A DNA stretch of 63,956 nt from JBDIVL01 sp039794405 (GCA_039794405.1 JBDIVL010000026.1:1-63956), one strand, 5' to 3'; shown: positions 27,792 through 37,281, numbered from the stretch's first letter. Program-made: numbers and translations. Notes: generated by a model from the sequence alone, not told the origin.

Positions 27792-28667
27792 ATGTCCGCA
27801 CCATTGATCGATGTATCTTTTCTTATTGTCGATTATAAGGCCTTATTACCCTTGAAAAGATTGTTAGATACCGCTTATGAAAAAACAAAGGAAATCTATT
27901 ACGAGATCGTTATCACCGACAACAGTGAAGACGATAAAAGCTCATTTTTCCAGGAAAATTACCCGGATATCAAGTACATAAATAATAGAATAAATCTGGG
28001 GTTCAGCAGGGCAGTAAACATCGGTATCCGGCAATGTGCTGGAAAATATATTTTGCTCTTAAATCCGGATACCAGGTTAAAAAATAATGCCGCCATGATA
28101 CTTGCCCGATATTTAGACGACCAACCTGATGTAGGCATTGTAGGAAGCAAGATATTAAACAACAACGGGTCCGTCCAGTTCTCGTGCCGCAGTTTTCCGT
28201 CCTACAAAACAGCCTTTTTCAACCGGTACTCATTACTAACGAAACTATTCCCAAAAAACAAGTATTCTAATGAGTATTTTAATCCTGTTGGTTCACACGA
28301 TAAGCCCATTGAAGTCGACTGGCTATCAGGCTCGTGCATGATGATCAGGAAACAGGCATTAGATACTGTTGGGCTGTTTGATGAAAACTTTTTCATGTAC
28401 TGTGAGGATGTCGATATTTGCCGCAGAATGAAGTCCCATGGCTGGAAGGTAGTTTATTATCCGCATGCAGTTGTATATCACAGTATTGGTCTAAGCTCTG
28501 CGCATAACAAAATTCAGACCACAATAGAAAGACACAAAAGCATGTGGGTTTATTACAAAAAACATCTCAGGCATTATAAAATTGTTGATATTATTATATG
28601 GCTTGGTATATTAGTCAGGTGCATTTTCCAGGTAATCCTTACATTATTCACTAAATTTCGAAATTAA
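27792..28667 (+). CDS. Family 2 glycosyltransferase
   Basis: This 291-residue paralogue of the preceding gene has VSFLIVDYKA at the start, NRINLGFSRAVNIG, LLNPDTRL for nucleotide-sugar binding and FFMYCEDVDICRRMKSHGW in the acceptor region. ATG at 27792 removes an unrelated leader that reads through the end of the upstream gene. The last codons and the TAA run into a dispersed repeat (AAATTAAATTAGGCCTTCGG). It is likely a sugar transferase of the same O-antigen or exopolysaccharide unit. Confidence 0.9.
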   Translation: MSAPLIDVSFLIVDYKALLPLKRLLDTAYEKTKEIYYEIVITDNSEDDKSSFFQENYPDIKYINNRINLGFSRAVNIGIRQCAGKYILLLNPDTRLKNNAAMILARYLDDQPDVGIVGSKILNNNGSVQFSCRSFPSYKTAFFNRYSLLTKLFPKNKYSNEYFNPVGSHDKPIEVDWLSGSCMMIRKQALDTVGLFDENFFMYCEDVDICRRMKSHGWKVVYYPHAVVYHSIGLSSAHNKIQTTIERHKSMWVYYKKHLRHYKIVDIIIWLGILVRCIFQVILTLFTKFRN

Positions 28668-28730
28668 ATTAGGCCTTCGGCGATTTTTACTAATGTAGCG
28701 GCAAGGCGCGCCTTCCCACTACATAAACGG

Positions 28731-28820
28731 TTTGAAATTCCTAAGTATTAAATTACGTAGGGGGCAGGTTTTAAACCTGCCCCTACAACAAAATGTTGAA
28801 ATTTCTATACGATTAAATTG
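28731..28820. repeat. GTAGGGGCAGG palindrome copy c between two AT-rich core repeats
   Basis: The palindrome (28757-28786, arms near GTAGGGGGCAGGTTT) is flanked left by GAAATTCCTAAGTATTAAAT and right by GAAATTTCTATACGATTAAA, both forms of the short core repeat seen at 6465-6490, 30257, 30402 and 35607. Confidence 0.65.
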
Positions 28821-28932
28821 TAGTTACAAATTCTCTTATCGGTCTGCTATCTTGCCTCGCTAAACATAACTTTTGATTACCCCTATATTTTATTCATAAA
28901 TCAACTTACGTGCATAAATTTTAGATTATAAA

Positions 28933-30087
28933 TTGGGTATACAATTTTATTTATTCATTGGTTATATATTTTCCTTAACATTCGCAATCTCATTAATAAC
29001 AGTACCATTCTTAATAAGATTAGCAAAAAGAACGGATATTATTGACTACCCGAATCATCGAAAAATTCATACCATTCCAACTCCTTTATTAGGGGGAATT
29101 GCCATTTTCGGTACCTTTACCATCGTTTTATCCATACACCTGTCTATCGTTGTATTTCTTAAGGACACCATAGCAAACAACATTCTCTTGTCACCACGAC
29201 TTCAATTCTACGCTAATAATACTACGTTTATAACAAGGCAGGTACTTACGGTAATATTCGGGGGATTCATAATTTGCCTCATAGGACTCATTGATGATAT
29301 AAAGGGACTATCCATAATGACGCGACTCCTCGTAGAAACAGCAGTTGCCTTTGTAATGGTCTGGATGGGATTCAAATTTGATATATTTCTGCCAAAAATC
29401 ACTACCTGGATAATTACCATATGCTGGATTGTGGGTATTACTAATGCATTTAATCTCCTGGATGGCGCAGATGGACTCGCAGGCGGGGTAGGAACCATAT
29501 CATCCTCTATACTAGCAGGCATTATGTTCTTCGGGAATCAGCCATTAATTGGAATGCTCCTGTTGACCCTTGCCGCAGCAATTGGCGGTTTTTTGAGATA
29601 TAATTTACCACCAGCAAAGGTATTTATGGGAAGCGCTGGAAGTATGTTCATAGGCTATATACTCTCTCTTACCACGATATTGGCAACATTTACCATAAGC
29701 AATGCAAGTACGGATTATGTAATTGCATTACCTGTCATTATCTTAAGCATACCGCTGTATGATACCATTTCAGTAATATTTCTAAGGAGTATAAGAAAAA
29801 CATCCATAGCCAGAGGAGATTTAAACCATCTTGTCCACAGGCTCATGCGTGCAGGGTTTTCGCAAAGAAAGGCAGTATACATTATTTATTTGATGTCGTT
29901 TACTATAGGAATATTAGGAATCTTCTTAATATGGACAACGGCGCTTCAAAGTATCTTTTTATTATGTTTCATTGCTGTACTTTTCTTGGCTATCTTCCTC
30001 TTTGAATATTTCCTTACAAAACAGCAAAATACTCAAACGAAAAACCCGGTAATTATTCAGCCACAAATTGATGTAACAGTGAAATAA
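28933..30087 (+). CDS. Polyprenyl-phosphate sugar-1-phosphate transferase (WecA/MraY family)
   Basis: The 384-residue enzyme has about ten TM helices. It carries the catalytic aspartates in LIDDIKGL, the NAFNLLDGADGLAGG signature, and the cytoplasmic GDLNHLVHRLMRAGFS loop, all diagnostic of the family that moves a phospho-sugar (often GlcNAc-1-P) from UDP onto undecaprenyl phosphate. It would start the lipid-linked repeat unit for this locus. The frame opens with TTG at 28933; no in-frame ATG exists before the first helix, so the exact start is uncertain. Confidence 0.9.
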   Translation: MGIQFYLFIGYIFSLTFAISLITVPFLIRLAKRTDIIDYPNHRKIHTIPTPLLGGIAIFGTFTIVLSIHLSIVVFLKDTIANNILLSPRLQFYANNTTFITRQVLTVIFGGFIICLIGLIDDIKGLSIMTRLLVETAVAFVMVWMGFKFDIFLPKITTWIITICWIVGITNAFNLLDGADGLAGGVGTISSSILAGIMFFGNQPLIGMLLLTLAAAIGGFLRYNLPPAKVFMGSAGSMFIGYILSLTTILATFTISNASTDYVIALPVIILSIPLYDTISVIFLRSIRKTSIARGDLNHLVHRLMRAGFSQRKAVYIIYLMSFTIGILGIFLIWTTALQSIFLLCFIAVLFLAIFLFEYFLTKQQNTQTKNPVIIQPQIDVTVK

Positions 30088-30905
30088 ATTAGGTTGGGTT
30101 TTAAAAGGCAAAAACCCAACGGCTTTTCTTCTTACCCACCCCTAAATCCCCTCTCGGGAGGGGACTAAGGGGTGGGTTCTCCCCAAGAGGGGACTTTTGA
30201 TTCCCCTCTTGAGAGGGGCAAGGGGGTGTGTTTATTCATTTTTAACGGAAAAATATTGAATTTCCTAAACATTAAATTAGGCCTTCGGCAACTTAAACGT
30301 AAATTTTCCCTCCCTTGATGGGAGGGACTAAGGGAGGGTGATTAGCTTGCTCTTACACCCCCACCTAACCTCCCCCATCGAGGGGGAGGAAAATTAACAA
30401 TTTGAATTTCCTAAACGTTAAATTAGACCTTTGGCAATTTTTTGAGACAAAACACTTCAACGTAGGGGGCTGTCCAAAAAGTATCATCGGTGGTGCTGTA
30501 CATTCACAAAAGCTGTGTTTTAACACCTATTTGTGGGGAAGACACTCTATTATAAACGCCTACGTGGGGAATAAATTTGCAAAAAATTACTTTTTGGACG
30601 GCCCCAACCAAGATTGAAATTCCTAAGTAAACAGGCCGCTCCTACGGAGCTAAAAAGATAGCTCATTTGCAAAAGCCCCGTGGGAATGGACTGTTTGTAG
30701 AAATGGAAATTAGTTAATCGGATAAAGCTCCGTCAGGAGCGGCCTGTTTGTGAATCCATCGTAGCGGTCTGTTTGTAGATTTGAAAATCCAGGTTGGCAT
30801 AAAAAACAACATAGCCCCGTTAGGGGCGCCTGATTGTAGAAATAAAAATTAATTAACCAGACAAAGCTCCGTCAGGAGCGACCTGTTTGTAGAATTCACA
30901 CAATT
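30088..30905. repeat. Repeat-rich intergenic region (C-rich palindromes, core repeats, REP-like hairpins)
   Basis: Three repeat types fill about 820 bp. First, C-rich/G-rich palindromic blocks at 30107-30240 and 30300-30390 (a relative of the first is at 35455-35590). Second, the AT-rich core TTTCCTAAACATTAAATTAG at 30257 and 30402. Third, REP-like hairpin units AGCTCCGTCAGGAGC followed by CCTGTTTGTAG at about 30624-30665 (inverted), 30722-30760, 30801-30843 (CCCCGTTAGGGG variant) and 30862-30897. One more unit lies at 40528-40567. No gene is credible here. Confidence 0.7.
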
Positions 30906-33428
30906 ATGCAAAATAGATATCGTGATATCTACAAAAGTATCATAAAAAAAATCGATATTGTAATCGTATGCTTTGTCTTACTCCTGATCTGTGCACACCC
31001 GCTTACCATAGACCTTCGTCTCATAAAACCTTCTGGTTTATGCAAACTCGTCTTATTTTATGGAACGACCATCTTCATTATAACATGCTGGCTAATTAAA
31101 CTTGTTTTTGTATCCTTTAAGCAGAACACAGCATATCTCACAATAATATCACGTAAATCATACTTTCAACATACACCATTAACCTATCCGGTTATCGCTT
31201 ATATAATGGCAGTCCTCTTGAGTACGATCTTTTCTGCCAATAAAACCATCAGTATATTCGGTTATTACACACATTATGAAGGGTTACTTACATCCCTCGG
31301 ATATACTATCATCTTTTTTGCCATTCTTACCTATTTCAGAAGGCAGCATATTTTTTACCTCATTACTGCTGTATCGATTGCCGGTTTTTTATCCTCTCTT
31401 TATGGGATAATTCAATACCTGAATTGCGACCCTATTCCATGGGAAGACACAACTGACAGGTTTAAAATTGTATCTACCCTGGGAAATCCAGTCTTCTTTT
31501 CCGGATATATCGTTTCCGTATTTCCACTCATCCTTGCCGGATTTTTATCCTCACTCGTACCGGATGGTAATGCAACAAAAAAGACATTCCTGAAAAAATG
31601 TTTCCTCATATTTCTCTTTATTGTCATGGTACTCATGATATTTAATTTGTATGCTACGAAGACGCGAGGCGCCTGGTTAGGATTTATTTTTAGTATGTTA
31701 TGCCTGGTGGTATTATTGTTTTTAAATAATATTACGAGACACAAAATCAAATCCATCATCATTACCACGAGCCTGGCAGCAATTTTTGTAATATTAATAC
31801 GTTATGAGTATAAAAATCCCATAAACCAGCTTTTATACTTGTTAAAACACAAAGGCAACGTTGCCGAAGTCCTTACAGACGAAAGCAGGCATGATCCTGA
31901 AGACCGTTCTTTCCTTTTAAGCAACATTCGCGGACAATCAATACTTTACCGCATCGTCCAATACAAATCAGCCCTCGATATAATCCGGGATTATCCAATT
32001 ACAGGCATTGGACCAGACGCTCTTCCCACACTACTACCCCGGTATGCGTTCACTTATTACAGGCAAACAGCTTTTACCCCCGAGTTTGAAAACGTTGCTG
32101 GTATTCACAATGATATTCTCGATAAGGCAACTACATCGGGTATTCTTGGGTTGGGAAGCTATGTATGGGTACTCGTTACCTTCATATTATTTATGAAGCG
32201 GCATTTTAATCGTACGGATGGGAGGAATAACAGATTAATCCTTTCTGGCTTTTTAGCCTGCCTTGTCGGATATCTTGTCCAGCAGCAATTCAACGTAACT
32301 CAACATACCCTTACCCTGCATTTTTGGGTCTTTTTAGCAGCAGGTATCGTATTAACAAATCCAGAAAAGGATCAGTCAACAGATTTACCTATCAGGGGTA
32401 AAACGAAAAAAAAGACATTCCCACGAAAGGCTTCTGTAAAAAAAATTTACCATACAATCCCGGCATTTTCTTCTTATATATGCTATCTGCTTATCGGAGG
32501 AGCACTGATATACAGCCTCTCCTTTCTCATCAATTTATATAAGGCTGATGTACTTCAGAAAAAAGGATTAGTTAACTTGATCATGGCAAAGCGCCCTTAC
32601 GAAACGGGAGAAAACCATCCAAAAAATCCTTTCTGGGAAAAAGGATTAGAATATTATAAGGCAAGCATCGCATATAATCCACGTCAGATATTTTATCGCT
32701 ATCCATTATGTGATGCGTATTTTTTCATGTTAAAAGCAAATCCGGGTAATACCGGCCTTATGCTGCAAATAATAAAAGAATGTGAAGAAATCATCAAAAT
32801 TAATCCACATGAGGACCTTGCATTTTATTATCTCGGTAATGCGTATTCTTTACTGGAGGCCGCCGCAAATAAAGACTACGGTAACCAGATAATTTCATAC
32901 TATGAAAAAGCCATTTCGATCAATCCACACAAAAATATATATTATGATCATCTTGGGACATACTATGTAAAAAGGGGATTTTATGACAAGGCTATTCCCC
33001 TGTTTAAACAGATACTGAATACAAAACCTGACTATCCACAAATAGCGGAAAAACTCACCAGCGCATATAAGCCACTGATTGCCATGCTTATTACAAAGGA
33101 CCACGTGCATGAAGCCGAGACATTATTAAACGAAATACAGTCCATGCCTCATAACAGCGATGTCTACTTTAAAAAACTCAAAACCCTTATTTATGGTAAG
33201 AAAGGCATGTGGGATGATGTAACCAGGGAATCCGAACAAATTCTATCCTTGAAACCCGATGATATAGATGCCTACCAAAATATCGCAACTGCTTATTACG
33301 CAATGGGAAAATACAATGATGCAAAAAAAACACTTGAAAAAATTTTCCAATTATCGTTAAATTTCCAACCTGCCCATGATTTATTTCAAAAAATAAATGC
33401 CATTATGGATCAAGATGTATCTCAGTGA
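30906..33428 (+). CDS. O-antigen ligase/polymerase family membrane protein with C-terminal TPRs
   Basis: The 840-residue protein has about eleven TM helices over residues 20-480 and then a soluble region with at least four tetratricopeptide repeats (residues about 620-835, for example YYEKAISINPHKNIYYDHLG). The long periplasmic loop contains GIGPDALPTLLPRYA and HNDILDKATTSGILGL, the latter matching the catalytic HN-D signature of WaaL/Wzy enzymes, which transfer or polymerise lipid-linked glycans. The TPR tail is a known variant. Ligase and polymerase cannot be separated by sequence. Confidence 0.87.
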   Translation: MQNRYRDIYKSIIKKIDIVIVCFVLLLICAHPLTIDLRLIKPSGLCKLVLFYGTTIFIITCWLIKLVFVSFKQNTAYLTIISRKSYFQHTPLTYPVIAYIMAVLLSTIFSANKTISIFGYYTHYEGLLTSLGYTIIFFAILTYFRRQHIFYLITAVSIAGFLSSLYGIIQYLNCDPIPWEDTTDRFKIVSTLGNPVFFSGYIVSVFPLILAGFLSSLVPDGNATKKTFLKKCFLIFLFIVMVLMIFNLYATKTRGAWLGFIFSMLCLVVLLFLNNITRHKIKSIIITTSLAAIFVILIRYEYKNPINQLLYLLKHKGNVAEVLTDESRHDPEDRSFLLSNIRGQSILYRIVQYKSALDIIRDYPITGIGPDALPTLLPRYAFTYYRQTAFTPEFENVAGIHNDILDKATTSGILGLGSYVWVLVTFILFMKRHFNRTDGRNNRLILSGFLACLVGYLVQQQFNVTQHTLTLHFWVFLAAGIVLTNPEKDQSTDLPIRGKTKKKTFPRKASVKKIYHTIPAFSSYICYLLIGGALIYSLSFLINLYKADVLQKKGLVNLIMAKRPYETGENHPKNPFWEKGLEYYKASIAYNPRQIFYRYPLCDAYFFMLKANPGNTGLMLQIIKECEEIIKINPHEDLAFYYLGNAYSLLEAAANKDYGNQIISYYEKAISINPHKNIYYDHLGTYYVKRGFYDKAIPLFKQILNTKPDYPQIAEKLTSAYKPLIAMLITKDHVHEAETLLNEIQSMPHNSDVYFKKLKTLIYGKKGMWDDVTRESEQILSLKPDDIDAYQNIATAYYAMGKYNDAKKTLEKIFQLSLNFQPAHDLFQKINAIMDQDVSQ

Positions 33429-34161
33429 TAGAAAAATTTCTGTAATCATGCCTGCACACAACGAAGGAGATACAATTTATGAAAATTTAGCAAAAACAGA
33501 TGCCGTACTGAAGAGGACATTCTCCTCGTACGAGATAATACTGGTAAGCGACGGAAGCAATGACAATACCATATCTGAAGCCAGCCGGGCTAGCAGGGAA
33601 ATGCATTCCATAAAGATCGTACATTATGCGAATAACAATGGAAAAGGAAACGCATTAAAGACAGGATTTTCCCACGCAAGCGGTGAATTAATCGCCTTTC
33701 TTGACGCAGATCTCGATATCCATCCCAGACAAATCCGGAGTCTAGTCAGTATTCTTGATACGAAACATGCAGACGTCGTTATTGGCTCAAAATATCATCC
33801 CGGCTCTAAACTAAAAGTTCCAAAAAGGCGTAAAATAATCAGCCTTATCTATCGGCTCATATTGTTTATCCTTTTCAGGTTACCCTTGCGTGATACACAG
33901 GCCGGCCTGAAACTTTTTAAGGCAGAAGTACTGAGAAGAGTATTCCCCAAGGTAGTATGTAAACGGTTTGCCTTCGACGTTGAACTATTAGCCAATGCGC
34001 ACCACATAGGCTACAGGATCTTAGAGCATCCGATCGTGTTAAAATTCCGCAGGAATATGAGGTGGGGAAATGTAAAATTTAAGACGCTTTATTCTACAGG
34101 AATGGACACGCTGGCCATTTTCTATCGCATGTACATCTTACGCTACTATGATAAACAATAA
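33415..34161 (+). CDS. Family 2 glycosyltransferase, dolichyl-phosphate-mannose-synthase-like
   Basis: The 248-residue enzyme starts RKISVIMPAHNEGDTI and has the metal motif AFLDADLDI, GSKYHPGSK and the DTQAGLKLF acceptor segment, all typical of DPM1/polyprenyl-phosphate hexose synthases. These charge polyprenyl phosphate with one sugar for later use outside the membrane. There are no TM anchors. It overlaps the TPR protein by 14 bp and the flippase by 14 bp, so translation is coupled. An ATG six codons upstream (33397) is possible. Confidence 0.88.
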   Translation: MYLSDRKISVIMPAHNEGDTIYENLAKTDAVLKRTFSSYEIILVSDGSNDNTISEASRASREMHSIKIVHYANNNGKGNALKTGFSHASGELIAFLDADLDIHPRQIRSLVSILDTKHADVVIGSKYHPGSKLKVPKRRKIISLIYRLILFILFRLPLRDTQAGLKLFKAEVLRRVFPKVVCKRFAFDVELLANAHHIGYRILEHPIVLKFRRNMRWGNVKFKTLYSTGMDTLAIFYRMYILRYYDKQ

Positions 34162-35419
34162 GCTCACAAAAAATGGTATATTTTTATTTCTTGCCTTTAT
34201 GATTGGAAATATCTCCGCCTATTTCTTCCAGTTTTACATGAGTAGGAAATTAAGCATGGAAGATTTTGGGATGTTTAATTCCTTGCTGTCATTATCCGCC
34301 ATCGTATCCGTCCCTGCAGGTACCGTATCCCTCGTAATGGCAAGATACACCTCCAAATTTCATGCACTTCAAGACATAGGTAAAATAAAATACCTGTTTT
34401 ACAATGCGTACATAAAATTATTGCTGGCAGGAACCATTGGCATAGGGATATTTATCTCTCTCAGTAAATATATCGGTACTTTTCTAAACATACACACAAA
34501 CTTCCCCATTATCCTTATCGGCATCTCCCTCCTACTATCGTTAATACTCCCGATAAACTTGGGAATTTTGCAAGGGTTACAGAGATTTGGATATCTGGGC
34601 ATAAACGGCAGTATATCCGGCTTACTGCGTTTAGCATTTGGTGTATTATTCATATATATTGGTTTCGGCGTTCATGGTGCAATCCTGGCCGGCATAGTAC
34701 CGGTTTTTATCATAATCCTCATTACATGGTATCCCACGAGATTCTTATTGAGCAAGACGATAAAGCACGACAAAGAAAAATATACAAAAGAGATAATATG
34801 GTACAGCTTACCTGCAACATTGGCAAACCTCTGTTTTTCCGGCCTTATCAACATTGATCTTGTACTCGTAAAACATTTTTTCAGTCCGGAGGATGCAGGG
34901 AATTATGCTGCTACGGCAATATTGGGCAGATCGATATTTTATTTACCAGGCGCTATAATACTGGCAATGTTTCCTATGGTCTCTGAATCACATACCTTGA
35001 ATAAAGATACCTATGGGTTACTCAATAAGGCGCTTCTTTTTACCCTAATCTTATCGGGATTTGGACTTATCATTTTCTTCGTCTTCCCATCACAGGTAAT
35101 GGGCTTATTAATGGGGAAAAAGTTTATAGCAACGGCCCAATTGCTGCGTGTATTTGGTCTTGCCATGCTACCATTCGCCCTTCTCAACATATTAATCAAC
35201 TTTAATCTCGCCAAACACCGGGTAAAATTTGTTTATACACTAGCAGTAGGTTGTCTTCTTGAGATATTCCTGATATACATCCACCATAACTCACTCACAC
35301 AGGTAATATATATTATGATGGGAAGTGGCATCCTGTTATTCCTCGTTAATTTCTTTTTCATAATAAAAGAAAAGTTTGCCCGGGTACAGCAACAGCAGTT
35401 GGTAGTTGAGAAGGGCTAA
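34148..35419 (+). CDS. Oligosaccharide flippase (MATE/PST superfamily, Wzx-like)
   Basis: The 423-residue protein has about twelve TM helices. The opening FFQFYMSRKLSMEDFGMFNSL and the middle PEDAGNYAATAILGRSIFYLP are typical of polysaccharide transporter family flippases, which move lipid-linked repeat units across the inner membrane. With the WecA-like, ligase/polymerase and transferase genes it completes a Wzx/Wzy-type export route. It is the last gene before a repeat block of about 900 bp. Confidence 0.88.
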   Translation: MINNKLTKNGIFLFLAFMIGNISAYFFQFYMSRKLSMEDFGMFNSLLSLSAIVSVPAGTVSLVMARYTSKFHALQDIGKIKYLFYNAYIKLLLAGTIGIGIFISLSKYIGTFLNIHTNFPIILIGISLLLSLILPINLGILQGLQRFGYLGINGSISGLLRLAFGVLFIYIGFGVHGAILAGIVPVFIIILITWYPTRFLLSKTIKHDKEKYTKEIIWYSLPATLANLCFSGLINIDLVLVKHFFSPEDAGNYAATAILGRSIFYLPGAIILAMFPMVSESHTLNKDTYGLLNKALLFTLILSGFGLIIFFVFPSQVMGLLMGKKFIATAQLLRVFGLAMLPFALLNILINFNLAKHRVKFVYTLAVGCLLEIFLIYIHHNSLTQVIYIMMGSGILLFLVNFFFIIKEKFARVQQQQLVVEKG

Positions 35420-35454
35420 ATGCTTAAGGGATAAAACTATGGGTAAGGGAGGTT

Positions 35455-35640
35455 TTAAAAGGCAAAACCCAACGGCTTTTCTTTTTACCCACCCCCTAGT
35501 CCCCTCCTGGGAGGGGACTAAGGGGTGGGTTCCCTCCCGAGAGGGGACTTTTTGATTCCCCTCTTGAGAGGGATTAGGGGCGTGTTATATGGTATTATGA
35601 AAAACTTTGAATTTCCTAAACATTAAATTAGGCCTTGCGG
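35455..35640. repeat. C-rich/G-rich palindromic block plus AT-rich core repeat
   Basis: AAAACCCAACGGCTTTTCTT and a series of CCCCTC/GAGGGG palindromes closely match 30107-30240, and the block is followed by TTTCCTAAACATTAAATTAG at about 35609. The same order of modules in both places implies one composite repeat. Confidence 0.65.
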
Positions 35641-35822
35641 CAACTGTTATTGACACAGAGGGTAGAGCGAAGTGCCAATTCGCTCGAACGAAGCAATCGT
35701 TTCGTTCTACGATTTTGAATCTCCTTAACGTCAAGTCTGACACGGCAACACAGATAAACGTAGAGACTCTTTGATATGCGTCTGTATAGTCCGTAACACC
35801 ATGAGAGCCGCTTAATTAAGCT

Positions 35823-36205
35823 GGAAACAGACAAGGAAGCAGTCAGATATTTTTACTTCACAAGTAGAATCTCAAGCATATTATTAAAACTATAGTGTCC
35901 AATGGATGAAATCGAACCATTTAGAGAGATAGCCACAGAGATAACAGAAGGTAAATATTCATCTCTGAGCCTGGGTTGGTTCAATCGTCTCCGATTGAAC
36001 CGAAACGTTTGGTGCGTTTCAAGTGCTTGGTACCAATTCAAAACTTACAGGCCGGTTCTAAACGTGTGGTTCAATCTCCAAGATTGAACCAACCTTGAGA
36101 CCTCTGAGTTTTCTGTGCATTATTTGTGGCAATACTTATGTTCGGTTTTATTAAGCAGAGACTATAATACCTGCACGCTTAAAAACCTTTCATTCCCAGC
36201 CATGA
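35823..36205 (+). pseudogene. Remnant of a four-helix-bundle (23S-IVS type) gene, split by a MITE-like element
   Basis: 35824-35863 matches the intact gene at 38468 within its GAAACAGATAAAGAAGC region, then jumps (internal deletion of about 95 bp) to sequence matching its end (35864-35890, AATCTCAAGCATATT). The match resumes at 36165 with ACCTGCACGCTTAAAAACCT and a C-rich heptamer tail. The 276 bp between are MITE-like copy 5. No open frame survives. Confidence 0.65.
35891..36166. repeat. MITE-like palindromic element, copy 5
   Basis: The ends TATAGTGTC and GACTATA are inverted. A core from GGTTGGTTCAATC (35974) to GATTGAACCAACC (36082-36094) gives perfect 13-bp inverted repeats, and each arm contains its own hairpin (GGTTCAATC...GATTGAACC); GAAACGTTTGGTGCGTTTC forms a third. 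It is inserted in the four-helix-bundle gene remnant, which shows that it moved. Confidence 0.7.
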
Positions 36206-36233
36206 GCCTTTAGCCCTCCGCCTTTCGCCTACC
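36199..36233. repeat. Heptamer array, C-rich
   Basis: GCCATGA GCCTTTA GCCCTCC GCCTTTC GCCTACC: degenerate 7-bp units at the 3' side of the four-helix-bundle gene remnant, as also seen after 38839. Confidence 0.7.
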
Positions 36234-36318
36234 GTCAGGAAAACTCTTGCTTCCCACATATAATTCCGATACCATAAGAATCAATCGCTGTACTATAATA
36301 AAGTTTAAAAATATTTAA

Positions 36319-36576
36319 ATGGGAAAAAATATGAAAGATGAGGACCTTTTAAAACGTATTACATACGATTCCTTAATTTTTAATGGAAAACCAATTATTC
36401 GTGGAATGCGAATAGCTGTTGAACATATCCTTGGGATGCTTGCCAGTGGTTCGACAGTTGAGGAATTATTGGAGGGCTATCCTTTTTTGGAAAAAGAAGA
36501 TATCCAGGCGTGTTTAATTTATGCATACCGAATGGTTGCCCACGAGAGGATTGAACCGGCCCTGGTACTGAATTGA
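36319..36576 (+). CDS. DUF433 antitoxin-like protein
   Basis: The 85-residue protein has the DUF433 pattern ITYDSLIFNGKPIIRGMRI...LGMLASGSTVEELLEGYPFLEKEDIQACLIYA, a small winged-helix domain. DUF433 proteins are usually encoded directly before DUF5615 PIN-like proteins and are considered antitoxins. That arrangement holds here: the next start is 3 bp beyond the stop. An internal ATG (36331) is an alternative start. Confidence 0.88.
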   Translation: MGKNMKDEDLLKRITYDSLIFNGKPIIRGMRIAVEHILGMLASGSTVEELLEGYPFLEKEDIQACLIYAYRMVAHERIEPALVLN

Positions 36577-36578
36577 CA

Positions 36579-36941
36579 ATGCGATTTTTACTCGACAGTT
36601 GTATTTCAAGTTTTGCTGTAAGTGATCTAAGAAGCGCAGATTTTAATGTTTTATGGATATCAGAAGGTGGTGAGGACCCGGGTGACGAAGTGATTATGAA
36701 GAAGGCATTCGATGAAAATTTGATATTGGTTACAGCAGATAAGGATTTTGGAGAACTTATTTTTATCTTTAATAAACCTCATCCAGCAATAATAAGATTG
36801 GTAGATATTCCTGCCAAAGATCAGGGAAAAATATTACTACAATTAATAGAGAAGCATGAAGGTGACCTTGAGAAAAAAGCAATAATTAAAGCAATAATTA
36901 CAGTTGACAGATACTGTGTCCGTATACGTATTAATGAATGA
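36579..36941 (+). CDS. DUF5615 PIN-like toxin
   Basis: This 120-residue protein starts MRFLLDSCIS, has the DPGDEVIMKKAFDENLILVTADKDFGELIF core and matches DUF5615/Mut7-C-like PIN-fold nucleases, with acidic residues Asp7, Asp (TADKDFG) and Glu in place. It is the likely RNase toxin partner of the preceding DUF433 protein. ATG at 36579 is chosen over the overlapping TTG at 36573. The pair sits inside the polysaccharide locus between repeat arrays. Confidence 0.85.
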   Translation: MRFLLDSCISSFAVSDLRSADFNVLWISEGGEDPGDEVIMKKAFDENLILVTADKDFGELIFIFNKPHPAIIRLVDIPAKDQGKILLQLIEKHEGDLEKKAIIKAIITVDRYCVRIRINE

Positions 36942-37104
36942 CTGGAACTCTACAGACTAGATTTAGTATTATCACCTCATTTTTCTCCGCCAATAACTTT
37001 GTATAAGGGATAAAAGCCAACACTCAATACATTACCTTTACCCTTAGAGACTATCTGAAAAGATAAGAACGGTCATTCCGATTTAGGAAAAAAGAGAAAT
37101 GAAA

Positions 37105-37191
37105 GCCTCTAACCTCATTCCTCCAATCTCTCCCCCCCTTTCTATCTGCCTCTAGCCTTTAGCCTTCAGCTCTTCGCCTTCACCCTGTGCC
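37105..37191. repeat. Heptamer array, C-rich, with four-helix-bundle gene 3' scar
   Basis: Units GCCTCTA ACCTCAT TCCTCCA, then TGCCTCT AGCCTTT AGCCTTC. It is preceded at 37086-37104 by GAAAAAAGAGAAATGAAAGC, which matches the end of the four-helix-bundle gene at 42241-42260, so this is the 3' scar of another copy. Confidence 0.7.
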
Positions 37192-37281
37192 AATCTACGT
37201 ACAAAAAACCTCTTGACTAATCACACTGCTTGACTATAATAGGCGATCATTTTAACCAGAAAATCACGGCAAAATGATTTT

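Noticed and set aside
30402..30617. 71-codon open frame in the repeat block
   Set aside because: It is made of repeat sequence (the AT-rich core plus palindromes), so the frame is accidental.
35628..36087. Three short frames around the MITE-like copy 5
   Set aside because: They read through inverted-repeat sequence and the four-helix-bundle gene remnant, with no start signals.
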